Notes: generated from the sequence alone by a model not told the origin. Counted from the stretch's first letter, positions 1-8,800 are shown. The stretch: DNA of 64,000 nucleotides from Phaeocystidibacter sp965659415 (GCA_965659415.1 CBFHVA010000001.1:1-64000); one strand, 5' to 3'. Translations and numbers: made by a program.

Positions 1-1
1 T

Positions 2-2722
2 ACTTGCGGGCAAGACACGCTCTGCATTAATCTGCCATCCACGTTCTTCAGCACGAGTACTCTTCCAACTCTCGGTGGATCAATAACGGCTTATTACTGG
101 GATGTGGATGAAGATGGAATCACGGACTACACCACGGATTCTGTTAATCATATATACAGCTCGTCGGGTGATATTGATGTTCGCTTGATTGTAGAAAGTC
201 AGTATGGTTGCGTAGATACCATCATTCAAACCTATCACATACTCACCCCTCCTGATGCGGATATAAGACTTGACACTAATTACGGCTGCGGACCTCTTCA
301 AGTTACCGCCACCAACTTGAGTACAGGAACCATTATAAGCTATGCTTGGGAAGTGTATGCCTTGGATGGCAGCGGGAATAGAGTTTCATTGTACAGCGCT
401 AATACGGAGCTTCCTGGTACATTGCCTCAGCTTCAACGGAGCAACATTCGCGACACCACCTACTACATCGAATTGGTGACGGGCAATTGCTGTGGGTTCG
501 ATACAGTGATCCGCACAGCCACAGTTCGATCAAATCCAAGTGCAGGTATTCTTCCAGATAATACGCTGGGATGTTCTCCTATGAGCGTAGAGTTCCAGCT
601 GGATGGTCAAGTGAATGGTAGTCCAGATTATCTAGTTATTGATTACGGCGATGGTACGGTTGATACGGTATTCAGGCAACCGCTCATTCTTCCAAATGGG
701 GATACCACGTTTGTTTGGGGAGCTCAAAATCACTTATTCCTATACAACGGACCTAATTTGGACACTACGTACACTGTATCCCAATATGTGTATAATCCTT
801 GTGGGGTTGACTCGACTACTGTGAATATTACCGTGCGTAGTGCCACCGTAAACGCCTTCATTGATGCCGCTCCTCGACAGGGATGTGCTCCACTCACCGT
901 AACCTTTGCCAATGCGAGTTTCAGATCCTTAAACTTCACCTGGTGCCTTGATTTTGATACGATTACGGGGAATTGTAGTCAACCTGCAGTTGGTGACACC
1001 TTAGTATATACATACAATCAACCGGGCACTTATACGGTAGCTCTCTTCGCAAATGATGGGTGTACTTTCGATACAACCATGGTGACCATTGAGGTATTTG
1101 ATCGACCTAACGTAAGCTTTACGGCTAATGAGGTGTGTTTAGGAGATTCAACCCTCTTCACGAATAATACTACGTTGGGCAATGGCTTTATCAGCAGTTA
1201 CGCATGGGACTTTGGTGATGGCAATACGAGTTTCTTAGTCAACCCAAGCCATATTTACGCTCAGCCTGGTATTTATACAGTTACTCTTGTTGTTAACACG
1301 ACAGATGGATGTCCAGATACAGCTACCTCACAAGTTCAAGTTTACCCTGGTCCTATTGTAGACTTTGTACCTGTTGAGCTATGCCTAAATGAACTCCCTT
1401 ATACGCTCGATAACTTGACCGACACTGTGCAAATTCCAATTGCATCAACGCTTTGGGATTTAGGTGACGGAACTACTTCAAAGGATTACGAACCAACGAT
1501 CAACTATACGACGCCAGGGGTTTACGAAGTCAAGCTTACTCACATAACCACGAATGGGTGTATTGATAGCACGAGTTATTCTATCATCATTAATCAGTTG
1601 CCGACTGCAGCTTTTGACACCACCAAGCTCAGTGAAGGAAACTGTGGAGTGCCGCAAACGTACTCATTTACCAATCAGAGTTCAGGTGCCAATCGCATCT
1701 TCTGGGACTTCGACACCAATAACCCGGGTACGCTCACCGATACTGTTGAGAATCCTCAAATAACTTATACTACTCCTGGCGTTTACCCTGTTCAACTGAT
1801 TGTGGAAAGTGCTACGGGCTGTGTGGATACAGCTATAACACAAATTGTAGTTCCTCCCTACCCTGTGGCCGAATTTAGCATTGACACCACCTTTGGATGT
1901 GCACCGCTCACAGTTATGCTTACTAGTATGAGTCAATGGTATTTCCCATTGGGATCGATCGTAAGCTATTATTGGGACTTCGGTGATGGTTCTACGGAAA
2001 TTACCACAAGAGGTCAGGTTACTCACGTCTTTGATGACCCTGGAACCTTTGACATCACACTTGTAGTGGAATCTTCGTTTGGATGTGCGGACACATTCGT
2101 ACTCAACAATGCGGTAAGAGTGTATCCACAGCCTATTGCGGAATTCATTTATCAAATCATTGGCGATGGAACGGTGAGTTTTATCAACCAGTCGCAGCTA
2201 GTAGATGGAAACACAACCTTCACTTGGGACTTTGGCGATGGGAATATCAGTACAGAAACTTCACCAACCCACGACTTTAATGCAGTCCGGTATGAAAATG
2301 ACTTGTACTTCGACGTCTGCTTGAAAGTGGATAACCCCTATGGCTGTCCAGATAGCATATGCATTACAGTTGAGCTACTCGCCTATCGATTAGTAGTTCC
2401 GAATGCGTTTGCTCCTGATTTAACAGGTGTTGGAGATGGAAACGTATTCTTGCCAAAAGGGAACAACATCGCCGAATATCACCTTGAAGTATTTGATGCA
2501 TATGGTAACTTGGTTTTCGAAACCACGGAGTTGACCTCGGAAGAGGGTATTCCAAATGAACCATGGAACGGAACATTCATGAACCAAGGTGAAGAGCCGC
2601 TGCCTCAAGGTGCCTATGTTTGGAAGATTAGTGCCGTATTTATCGATGGATATATCTGGCCAGGTAAAGTTTATGGCGACGGAAGAGTATTAAGTTTTGG
2701 AACGGTTACACTTATACGCTAG
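2..2722 (+). CDS. PKD-repeat surface protein with T9SS type B sorting domain (5' partial)
   Basis: The reading frame is open to the left edge of the window, so the true start lies outside; 906 residues are visible. They hold about eight PKD-like beta-sandwich repeats, recognised by recurring WDFGDG or WDLGDG cores followed by HxY...PGxYxVxL (for example WDFGDGNTSF, WDLGDGTTSK, WDFGDGSTEI, WDFGDGNIST). The last ~95 residues (PNAFAPD, YHLEVFDAYGNLVFE, WNGTF, PQGAYVWKI, ending in VTLIR) match the gliding-motility-associated type B C-terminal domain. In this family the domain directs export by the type IX system and retention at the cell surface. The PorP/SprF-like gene that follows is the usual genetic partner of type B cargo. 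Likely a large adhesin; the ligand cannot be told. Confidence 0.9.
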   Translation, partial: TCGQDTLCINLPSTFFSTSTLPTLGGSITAYYWDVDEDGITDYTTDSVNHIYSSSGDIDVRLIVESQYGCVDTIIQTYHILTPPDADIRLDTNYGCGPLQVTATNLSTGTIISYAWEVYALDGSGNRVSLYSANTELPGTLPQLQRSNIRDTTYYIELVTGNCCGFDTVIRTATVRSNPSAGILPDNTLGCSPMSVEFQLDGQVNGSPDYLVIDYGDGTVDTVFRQPLILPNGDTTFVWGAQNHLFLYNGPNLDTTYTVSQYVYNPCGVDSTTVNITVRSATVNAFIDAAPRQGCAPLTVTFANASFRSLNFTWCLDFDTITGNCSQPAVGDTLVYTYNQPGTYTVALFANDGCTFDTTMVTIEVFDRPNVSFTANEVCLGDSTLFTNNTTLGNGFISSYAWDFGDGNTSFLVNPSHIYAQPGIYTVTLVVNTTDGCPDTATSQVQVYPGPIVDFVPVELCLNELPYTLDNLTDTVQIPIASTLWDLGDGTTSKDYEPTINYTTPGVYEVKLTHITTNGCIDSTSYSIIINQLPTAAFDTTKLSEGNCGVPQTYSFTNQSSGANRIFWDFDTNNPGTLTDTVENPQITYTTPGVYPVQLIVESATGCVDTAITQIVVPPYPVAEFSIDTTFGCAPLTVMLTSMSQWYFPLGSIVSYYWDFGDGSTEITTRGQVTHVFDDPGTFDITLVVESSFGCADTFVLNNAVRVYPQPIAEFIYQIIGDGTVSFINQSQLVDGNTTFTWDFGDGNISTETSPTHDFNAVRYENDLYFDVCLKVDNPYGCPDSICITVELLAYRLVVPNAFAPDLTGVGDGNVFLPKGNNIAEYHLEVFDAYGNLVFETTELTSEEGIPNEPWNGTFMNQGEEPLPQGAYVWKISAVFIDGYIWPGKVYGDGRVLSFGTVTLIR

Positions 2723-3806
2723 ACAACTCACCATCACCCTGTTGATGTTGCTCTCCGTATTCTCATACGGACAGGATCCTACGTTCTCTCTGTTCAACAT
2801 CAATCACATCTATCTAAACCCGGCCTTTACAGGTGGTACCGGGGAATTGAGCGCCGGATTCAACAGTAGAGCACAATGGACTCGTGTTCCTTCTCGATTC
2901 CAAACAAATATGGCCTATGTCCAAGGAGGCTGCCCAAATTGGAATTTGGGTTTAGGCCTTCGTTTGTACGACGATACCGAGGGCGAAGGATACATGCGCA
3001 ATACCAATGCCGCTGCCTTAATTGCCGTACACTTACCTGGACGATTTGGACGTGGATTTCGTGCCACTCGAAACAAGAAGTATATCTGGAGTTTTGGACT
3101 TCAAATGGCAGTGGGACAAAGGCGACTTGATTGGAGCAATCTCGTATTCTCGGATCAACTGGATCCTTACCTAGGACTATATGTAAACCAGAGTCAAGTA
3201 AATCCTCAGAATGAGGTGAGTAACCTGATTTTCGATGTTGGAGTGGGAACTCGATTCCGATTTTCATTCGGCAACCGAGGTAGCCACATGAGCATGGGGG
3301 TTTCTGCCTTCCACATCAATCAGCCGGTGGAGTCCTTTTTCAACATGGAAACCCGCTTACTACCTAGGTACACTGGATATTTCTACACCCATTTCCAAAC
3401 GAGCAAATTCTCCAACAACCCGCATTATTTGAGTATTGGTTGGGTTACGGATCAACAACAGGTACTTCGCACGAACACCTTTAACGTCAATTACGACATA
3501 CTTTCTAATTTGATGTTAGGCTTCGCATATCGCAAGAAGTTTGTTTTTGTGTTCGACGATGACTTCGATTCATTTATTCTCAGCTTCATGTACACCGTGG
3601 GTAACTTTACCTTGGGATACAGTTACGACTTCACCCTTCCTAACTTGGGTGTTGAGAATACGGCGGGCACGCATGAAATTGGAATCGTCTATCGATTTAA
3701 GGGCAAGTACCTGTGTGCAGGACGCCGAAGACCACGAGCGCTCGATTGTTATGATTTAGATTTAAATAGGGGCAGTCGGTCGAACTCGAGCAGCTGGCGA
3801 CCTTAA
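2697..3806 (+). CDS. PorP/SprF family type IX secretion outer-membrane protein
   Basis: The 369-residue product has an N-terminal signal (hydrophobic LTITLLMLLSVFSYGQ) and the family hallmark DPTFSLFNINHIYLNPAFTGG, followed by alternating beta-strand sequence to the end; the C-terminus is short and basic. Family members are outer-membrane barrels that help secrete or attach type B cargo, SprF for SprB being the known case. The start is the TTG at 2697, which overlaps the upstream adhesin by 26 bases; no ATG upstream fits, and a later ATG would cut the signal peptide. The overlap implies coupled translation with the adhesin, which is therefore its probable client. Confidence 0.88.
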   Translation: MERLHLYARQLTITLLMLLSVFSYGQDPTFSLFNINHIYLNPAFTGGTGELSAGFNSRAQWTRVPSRFQTNMAYVQGGCPNWNLGLGLRLYDDTEGEGYMRNTNAAALIAVHLPGRFGRGFRATRNKKYIWSFGLQMAVGQRRLDWSNLVFSDQLDPYLGLYVNQSQVNPQNEVSNLIFDVGVGTRFRFSFGNRGSHMSMGVSAFHINQPVESFFNMETRLLPRYTGYFYTHFQTSKFSNNPHYLSIGWVTDQQQVLRTNTFNVNYDILSNLMLGFAYRKKFVFVFDDDFDSFILSFMYTVGNFTLGYSYDFTLPNLGVENTAGTHEIGIVYRFKGKYLCAGRRRPRALDCYDLDLNRGSRSNSSSWRP

Positions 3807-3867
3807 TATTACTTCGCTTCATCGAATGACTTACAGTAGTCCACTACTCTATTGTATCTTCGCAAGC

Positions 3868-4446
3868 ATGAAGGGAGTTGTCTTTTTCATTCTTCGATTC
3901 TTAATTACCTATGCCATTTTGAGCGGCTTGTATGGTGTGTACATTCAGAAGTTCGACACGTCAAATCCACCAGCCACCGATTCGTTCACTCGCTTCGTGA
4001 GCTATCAAACTATGTTCGCCGCTGAGGCCCTGGGATACACTTCAGAGCTGGTTAGAAACGCACACTTGATACACGAAACTGAAGAAGAACAAACGATGGA
4101 TAGCATTTATCTCGACAACAAGTATGCGGTAAGTGTGGAAGAAGGATGTAATGGCCTAAGTGTGGCCATATTGTTCGTTTCCTTCATTATAGGTTTTGGA
4201 GGTCAATGGAAAAAACTAGTTTGGTTTATCCCTATGGGGTTGGCCTTTCTTCACGTGGCAAATATTGGTCGGATTCTGCTCCTGGGGATACTCAATGTCG
4301 ATTTTGATGGACAAGGTTTCCACTTCTTTCACAAGTATTTGTTCACGGCAATCATTTATGCCGCAGTTTTCGTGCTTTGGATCTGGTGGGTGAATCGGTT
4401 TGGACAAACGCAATCTGCACATAAATCATCTCCAGCAAAGGCATGA
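3868..4446 (+). CDS. xrtF: Exosortase family protein XrtF
   Basis: An integral membrane protein of 192 residues with about five hydrophobic segments. It has the exosortase triad: Cys94 in VEEGCNGLSVAILF, Arg135 in ANIGRILLLG, and His155 in FHKYLFTAIIY. Exosortases are membrane transpeptidases that recognise short C-terminal sorting tags. The size and the tandem partner directly downstream fit the Bacteroidota XrtF type, whose substrates are poorly known. An ATG 42 bases upstream is in frame, but its extension is not membrane-like, so I chose ATG 3868. The stop overlaps the next gene as ATGA, so the two are translationally coupled. No EPS cluster is near. Confidence 0.85.
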   Translation: MKGVVFFILRFLITYAILSGLYGVYIQKFDTSNPPATDSFTRFVSYQTMFAAEALGYTSELVRNAHLIHETEEEQTMDSIYLDNKYAVSVEEGCNGLSVAILFVSFIIGFGGQWKKLVWFIPMGLAFLHVANIGRILLLGILNVDFDGQGFHFFHKYLFTAIIYAAVFVLWIWWVNRFGQTQSAHKSSPAKA

Positions 4447-4904
4447 AGTGGATCTTGACACCCAACTGGAAATGGGTACTACTCGGTGTCTTTGGCTTAG
4501 GCTTGGTGTATATCTCTCAAAATCAGCTCAACTTGTATGCTTGGCTTCAAGGAGATCACTTCACTTGGTATGGTACGTGGGGACTCATGAGAGAGAATCC
4601 ATGGCAAATGACGGTAGTCAATAAGACATTTCGGTACATCCTTAACGACTTCTTCAGCATTCTCATAATTCACGGGCTATTTCAGAACAAACAATACACG
4701 CGTTTCGCCGTGATGCTGCTTTTATTTGGGCTTTTCGTGCTTCTACCCTTGTATTATTCACTGGTCTTCTTTGCTCCATCTGGATTCAGCAGTATGATTT
4801 CCCACTTTCACCGGATCATACTCAATCCGGTTTTGATGATGCTCTTGATACCCTATCTGTACACAATGGAGTTGCAAAAGTTACAAAATAAAGAAGGGAG
4901 CTGA
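4443..4904 (+). CDS. XrtF-associated membrane protein
   Basis: A 153-residue membrane protein with four hydrophobic stretches (about residues 10-25, 65-80, 88-110 and 125-140) and a conserved-looking core NKTFRYILNDFFSILIIHGLF. It begins within the stop codon of xrtF. A small membrane protein next to XrtF is a recognised feature of flavobacterial genomes (exosortase F system-associated family). It may help substrate recognition or form a complex with XrtF; that is inference. It has no catalytic motif I recognise. Confidence 0.8.
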   Translation: MKWILTPNWKWVLLGVFGLGLVYISQNQLNLYAWLQGDHFTWYGTWGLMRENPWQMTVVNKTFRYILNDFFSILIIHGLFQNKQYTRFAVMLLLFGLFVLLPLYYSLVFFAPSGFSSMISHFHRIILNPVLMMLLIPYLYTMELQKLQNKEGS

Positions 4905-4917
4905 ATCCGGCTCCCTT
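4894..4917 (+). terminator. Hairpin after the XrtF pair
   Basis: AAGGGAGC and GCTCCCTT form a perfect 8-bp stem around an 8-base loop that contains the stop codon of the upstream gene. A C-rich stretch follows rather than a T run, so as an intrinsic terminator it is weak. The next gene lies on the other strand. Confidence 0.45.
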
Positions 4918-4964
4918 ACCCCCCTCAGGGCTAACCAATCACGAAGAAAATTGGCTATCTAACT

Positions 4965-5627
4965 TTAGAAAATGCGATACGCACCGCCAATCATTCCAAA
5001 AACCGGCCAATCTTCACCATCACCTATTCCTGAAACGCCATCTAAATAGTCGTTTCCTGTATACTGAGCTCCGGTGGTGAAGAGAATAGACCAGTGGTCA
5101 TCGATATAGTATTGAGCTCCAAACCCTAACTCCAAAGCTCCGGCGGTATTGGTTTGCCGTTCGCTTAATTGTCCCATCTTATTGGATTGACCCGATTTGA
5201 CGCCAGTTCCTGTATTGATACTGTTATAGCTTTGGGCATGAATTCCTACCCCGAAATGTGTCCAGAAGAGAAGTGACCTTCTGCGTTGATGGAAATTTCC
5301 CGGGCGATTGAAGTAATAACGAATCGAAGCCATCACACTAAAGTCATTTCCCTGGGCGTGATAGTTGCTTAGCCACCCCTCTTCAATATCAGGCGATATT
5401 TGCATCGATGCATAGCGAAATTCTGCCCCATACCTCCAATTTGGAGCCTCTGGAATATCCCAAAAAGCACTGACGGATGTTATAAGTGTCGGTGCTATAT
5501 CGTATTCCGTAAGCTCACCTCGAATAACTTGAGCTCCGGCCGACAAGCCGATTTCTTGCGCTTTGATCTGTGTAGCGCTGGAAATGGCAAGGGATACCAA
5601 GGCGCCAATTAGTACTTCTCTTTTCAT
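4965..5627 (-). CDS. Outer-membrane beta-barrel protein, paralogue of the 7604-8263 protein
   Basis: A 220-residue protein with a signal peptide ending at IKAQ and short alternating strands typical of a small barrel, with a terminal aromatic residue (GGAYRIF). The C-terminal stretch NDYLDGVSGIGDGEDW closely parallels TDYLDGIQGITDAKDY in the protein at 7604-8263, and the lengths are equal (220 and 219), so the two are diverged paralogues on either side of the Wzi/RemB-like gene. No enzyme motif is seen. The family resembles the THC0290_0291-type small barrels of Flavobacteria. Function unknown; an envelope role with the RemB-like neighbour is inference. Confidence 0.75.
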   Translation of the reverse strand: MKREVLIGALVSLAISSATQIKAQEIGLSAGAQVIRGELTEYDIAPTLITSVSAFWDIPEAPNWRYGAEFRYASMQISPDIEEGWLSNYHAQGNDFSVMASIRYYFNRPGNFHQRRRSLLFWTHFGVGIHAQSYNSINTGTGVKSGQSNKMGQLSERQTNTAGALELGFGAQYYIDDHWSILFTTGAQYTGNDYLDGVSGIGDGEDWPVFGMIGGAYRIF

Positions 5628-5691
5628 GGTAGACTATCGTTTTGTTTGCTCTTAGCAAGTAACGAGGTCTGTATAAACCGATTCGACTGTT

Positions 5692-5720
5692 TTTTCCGTC
5701 AGCCCTTTCCGAACGGAAAA
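5692..5720. repeat. Nested inverted repeats between two minus-strand envelope genes
   Basis: TTTTCCGT and ACGGAAAA form an 8-bp inverted repeat, and the 3' half can alternatively fold as TTTCC-GAAC-GGAAA. It lies just after the stop of the RemB-like gene in transcription order and before the next minus-strand gene. There is no clear T run, so it may be a processing or weak termination signal. Confidence 0.4.
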
Positions 5721-5731
5721 TTCTGTCGGAA

Positions 5732-7459
5732 TTAGATGTCTGAATGCACTCGGAAAACCGTGGTTTGAAATCCCGTGGAAATCCATACCGAAGATCCTTC
5801 AGCTGTAGGCATAGTCGGATTACTTTGAAGCGGGTATTGCATTCCTGAACGATAGCCAATCTCAAAGAACAGATCCATTTGCCACTTTGGATTGAAGGTA
5901 TATGCCACGCGTCCTAGCAGATTAATGATCTGAGTACTTGGCTCATCGGCCACATCAAATCCCAAGTCACCATCGCGACTATAATAGCTCACCCATAAAT
6001 CTGATCCGTTCGCTACATAGTTGCCATTTACAAACTCTGGTAAACCTCTATTGGCCATGCTGAAGTGCAAGGTTGTCGTCCATCTATTGTGATACCAATG
6101 GCCTCGTATAACGAACTCTTGAAAATCCGTTCCTAATGGATGAGCGATAGGCTGATAGTAATGCGCATAGTTGGTCAGTACATCTCTATGCGTGTAGGTA
6201 AAAGGCCTTACTTGATTCCATTCTGCGATGATGCTCAAACGGTCATCACTCGTTATATTATGATCGTATCCATAACCTAGCTGCCAACCAAATTTATTGA
6301 GCCAGCTTCCTTCGTTGCTAGATAAAGCGGACAAATTAAATTCGTCAAGAATAAATTGTCCGTATACGCGATGCCCTTGTCCCAATTTATAGGAAGTGCT
6401 CATACCAAGTAGGGCGTTACCCAATCTACTATCCACCTGATCTTCAATAGGTCGATAGAAAATTACAGGGTTAAAGAAACTCATATCGAGACCGCCATTG
6501 AGCGTATCTGAACCATATACGATGGCCTCATAAAAACTCAAATTCCACCTATCCGTTACGTTCCAACTTAAATAGTGCGTACTAATCCACTTTCTCCTGT
6601 TGCCCGGATTGAGGTTTACGTCCGACCTTACATCGTACATCTGTGTCCAAAGGTTGATGTACTTGAATGGTCCGAACGTGGTTTCAATTCTGAAATAGGG
6701 ATAATTCAGTGCATTATCACTCAATAACAATGATCTATAGCCTTCACCGTAAAAGAACTTCCCCTGTCCCAGGCTAAAGCTGAAGTGTTCATTGGGCGTG
6801 TAGCGGATATTCCCAGAGGCCCAGCGGTTGTCCCATCCGTCATAAAACGGTCGTGCAATACCTTGACCAGGCATTATCCGTCGATTATCTACGTAACTAT
6901 CGAGATGTGATGGTAAGAATACTTGATTCTCATATAAGCTAGATTCAAAACTGAAGGTCTGTCCAATATATCCATTGATTCGAACTCCTCTTAGATTCTG
7001 GCCCAGCAGTTTATCCTCAACTCCCCTTTCTATCCCTCCAGAAACTTGGAGTACTGGATTGATGGTCAAGGACCAATCAGAACCAGACAATGCGATTAAG
7101 TCACTGTAAAAGAGTTTCCTTTTCCACCAGCTCTGTGGAACGCGCTCATTCGGACCATAGATATGGTTCATATTCGGCACAGAGTCGGCCGTGTACTCCC
7201 AAGAACGAACGGGTGCCATACTTGGCCATATACTCGTATGTTCCGCTTGGTCTCTTGTGAACGACATGGAACGATCGGACATCATCATAAGCGGATTTTC
7301 CAATTCTGAAATTGAAATAGTTGCCTCCATTGTGCGGAATGTATAGGAGGGTGTCGCTAAAGTAAGTGAGTCTGGTTCCTGCGCATACACCATACTCCCA
7401 GTACAAAAACCTAGAATGGTCCAAAAGGCTTGGTTTGATATCATGCTCGAAAGATACAA
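5732..7459 (-). CDS. Capsule assembly Wzi / gliding protein RemB-like outer-membrane protein
   Basis: The 575-residue product has a signal peptide ending in MVYAQ, a short leader domain to ~residue 110, then a long beta-barrel pattern with many aromatic strand ends. The segments FSFSLGQGKFFYGEGYRSLL, FFNPVIFYRPIE and FILDEFNL are typical of the Wzi-like family that in Bacteroidota includes proteins annotated RemB. Wzi binds surface polysaccharide at the outer membrane; RemB has been linked to gliding. Without the other gliding genes in view I cannot choose between the roles. An alternative start at 7444 shortens the leader by five residues. It is flanked by two paralogous small barrels and diverges from one across a spacer with a G9 run. 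Confidence 0.72.
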   Translation of the reverse strand: MYLSSMISNQAFWTILGFCTGSMVYAQEPDSLTLATPSYTFRTMEATISISELENPLMMMSDRSMSFTRDQAEHTSIWPSMAPVRSWEYTADSVPNMNHIYGPNERVPQSWWKRKLFYSDLIALSGSDWSLTINPVLQVSGGIERGVEDKLLGQNLRGVRINGYIGQTFSFESSLYENQVFLPSHLDSYVDNRRIMPGQGIARPFYDGWDNRWASGNIRYTPNEHFSFSLGQGKFFYGEGYRSLLLSDNALNYPYFRIETTFGPFKYINLWTQMYDVRSDVNLNPGNRRKWISTHYLSWNVTDRWNLSFYEAIVYGSDTLNGGLDMSFFNPVIFYRPIEDQVDSRLGNALLGMSTSYKLGQGHRVYGQFILDEFNLSALSSNEGSWLNKFGWQLGYGYDHNITSDDRLSIIAEWNQVRPFTYTHRDVLTNYAHYYQPIAHPLGTDFQEFVIRGHWYHNRWTTTLHFSMANRGLPEFVNGNYVANGSDLWVSYYSRDGDLGFDVADEPSTQIINLLGRVAYTFNPKWQMDLFFEIGYRSGMQYPLQSNPTMPTAEGSSVWISTGFQTTVFRVHSDI

Positions 7460-7522
7460 TGATATCCTAAAATCGAGATTGAAACGGACAGCAATTCACT
7501 GCGCTCTCCGCGTGGTTTTATA

Positions 7523-7531
7523 GGGGGGGGG
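7523..7531. repeat. G9 homopolymer tract in a divergent promoter region
   Basis: Nine consecutive G lie between the divergent starts of the RemB-like gene (7459) and the small barrel gene (7604). Such tracts can change length by slipped-strand mispairing, and here a change would alter promoter spacing for surface proteins. A sequencing homopolymer artefact is possible. Confidence 0.6.
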
Positions 7532-7603
7532 ATCTGGAAGAAATGCCATTCGATAATTTTTCAATGGAAGTAGAATATTAGCAACGAATAAAACCACCTA
7601 CAC

Positions 7604-8263
7604 ATGAAAAAGTCAGTTCTATCGCTCTTCGCAATCCTACTGATAGGTAGTACCGCGAATGCACAGAGATGGTCAGAATTAGAAATTAGCACAGGTGTTT
7701 ATAGCGTCCTCGGTGAGATGCAAGATGTGAATTTAGGCATGAATGCCTTGAACTCAAGCACGCTCATTTCCTACTATACTCGAGCACACAAAAGCGACCG
7801 TTGGGCCTTTGGTGGAAGTGTTGGATTCAATACCATGAATATGCAATACGATGGAACAAAGAACTGGCTTAATGGTCATGAAACGCAGGGCTATGGCGTT
7901 AATGCGATGCTCGGTGCACGTTTAGTCTTAAGCGGTAGAGACGATATGCGCTTCATGAAAGGAGCTTTCATCACATATTTGGAAGCTGCTGGTGGTGGAC
8001 ATCTAGCGTCCTTTAGAAGCTCTTATCCTCCAATGGTGAGCTCTCCGAAGGAAGAAACCGCTGATAGTCCGCGTCAAATGGAGTTTGCTCCTGTTGGAAC
8101 CGCTACGCTTGGGTTTCAATACTACATCACATATAAGATCGGAGTGAACCTTCGATTAAGTGGAACGCTTTCCAATACAGATTACTTGGATGGCATTCAA
8201 GGAATTACCGATGCAAAAGACTATGCAGTAGCAGCCCTTGCGGGCGTCAGCATTGCACTGTAA
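7604..8263 (+). CDS. Outer-membrane beta-barrel protein, paralogue of the 4965-5627 protein
   Basis: A 219-residue protein with a clean signal peptide (MKKSVLSLFAILLIGSTANAQ) and alternating strand pattern, ending in GVSIAL. Its C-terminal TDYLDGIQGITDAKDYAVAAL mirrors the paralogue on the other side of the Wzi/RemB-like gene. No catalytic motif is visible. A strong intrinsic terminator follows 22 bases after the stop, so it is a single-gene unit, transcribed away from the RemB-like gene across the G9-containing spacer. Function unknown. Confidence 0.75.
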   Translation: MKKSVLSLFAILLIGSTANAQRWSELEISTGVYSVLGEMQDVNLGMNALNSSTLISYYTRAHKSDRWAFGGSVGFNTMNMQYDGTKNWLNGHETQGYGVNAMLGARLVLSGRDDMRFMKGAFITYLEAAGGGHLASFRSSYPPMVSSPKEETADSPRQMEFAPVGTATLGFQYYITYKIGVNLRLSGTLSNTDYLDGIQGITDAKDYAVAALAGVSIAL

Positions 8264-8285
8264 GTACAAATAGAGACCTGGCTTT

Positions 8286-8320
8286 AAAAGGGTTCACTCT
8301 GAACAGAGTGGATCCTTTTT
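8286..8320 (+). terminator. Intrinsic terminator of the small barrel gene
   Basis: AAAAGGGTTCACTC pairs with GAGTGGATCCTTTT over 14 pairs (two G-T wobbles) with a 6-base loop, followed by T. The -7 element of the next operon begins only 17 bases later, so the two transcription units are tightly packed. Confidence 0.85.
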
Positions 8321-8336
8321 GCTTTAATAAAGTTTG

Positions 8337-8344
8337 TAACTTTG
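8337..8344 (+). promoter_or_regulatory. TAACTTTG -7 element for the cysteine-rich operon
   Basis: A perfect TAnnTTTG Bacteroidota -7 element. No TTG lies at the usual 18-20 base spacing upstream (the nearest is only 15 bases away), so the -33 part is poor and an activator may be needed. Transcription would begin near 8350, which makes ATG 8359 a better start for the first gene than the ATG at 8350. Confidence 0.5.
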
Positions 8345-8358
8345 AACTCATGACCGGG

Positions 8359-8757
8359 ATGAGATATATCTATTCATTTACCCTAAGCTTTGCGTTGATT
8401 AGCTCAGGAATGATGGCTTCTGCCACAGTACATACCTGTGCTGGTGAATTGATGGATGTTAAATGGAATCAGCAGGTTGAAAGTTGTTGCCTTGATTTTC
8501 ATCAACCCACGCAACTACCCTATTGGAGCCAAGATTGCTGCGATTTGCAAACCACCATGTTTGCAGGACAAGATCATCTGATAACCTTAACTACGCTCAA
8601 CGCTCCATCCCTTTTCGCTGACAGAATTAATGAATCAGCTTCTTTGAAGAATGGTTTTGAGATTCAAGAAGATGCGAAGGTTTTACTTTGGCCCAACGCT
8701 CCTCCAGCGGCCTATGGCATCCAACTTTGTATTCTTCAAAGACGTTTTCAAGTATGA
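8359..8757 (+). CDS. HYC_CC_PP-like cysteine-rich exported protein
   Basis: A 132-residue protein with an N-terminal hydrophobic signal (YSFTLSFALISSGMMASA), then a His-Thr-Cys at residues 25-27, paired cysteines at 43-44 and 60-61, and a WPNAPPAAYG motif near the C-terminus. This order, an HxC motif then CC then PP, is that of the Bacteroidota family named HYC_CC_PP, which is typically encoded beside HMA proteins and TonB receptors, as here. The spaced cysteines suggest binding of a thiophilic metal such as copper; that is inference. It is the first gene of a four-gene operon. ATG 8350 is an alternative start, disfavoured because the -7 element would leave no leader. Confidence 0.65.
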   Translation: MRYIYSFTLSFALISSGMMASATVHTCAGELMDVKWNQQVESCCLDFHQPTQLPYWSQDCCDLQTTMFAGQDHLITLTTLNAPSLFADRINESASLKNGFEIQEDAKVLLWPNAPPAAYGIQLCILQRRFQV

Positions 8758-8800
8758 GATTCAAGTGAAGCCCTGAATACTCACTTTTACATCTTTTACT

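Noticed and set aside
1682..2155. 157-codon minus-strand frame within the PKD adhesin
   Set aside because: Antisense to PKD repeats; the product is Arg/Cys-rich and resembles no family. The plus-strand repeats explain the sequence.
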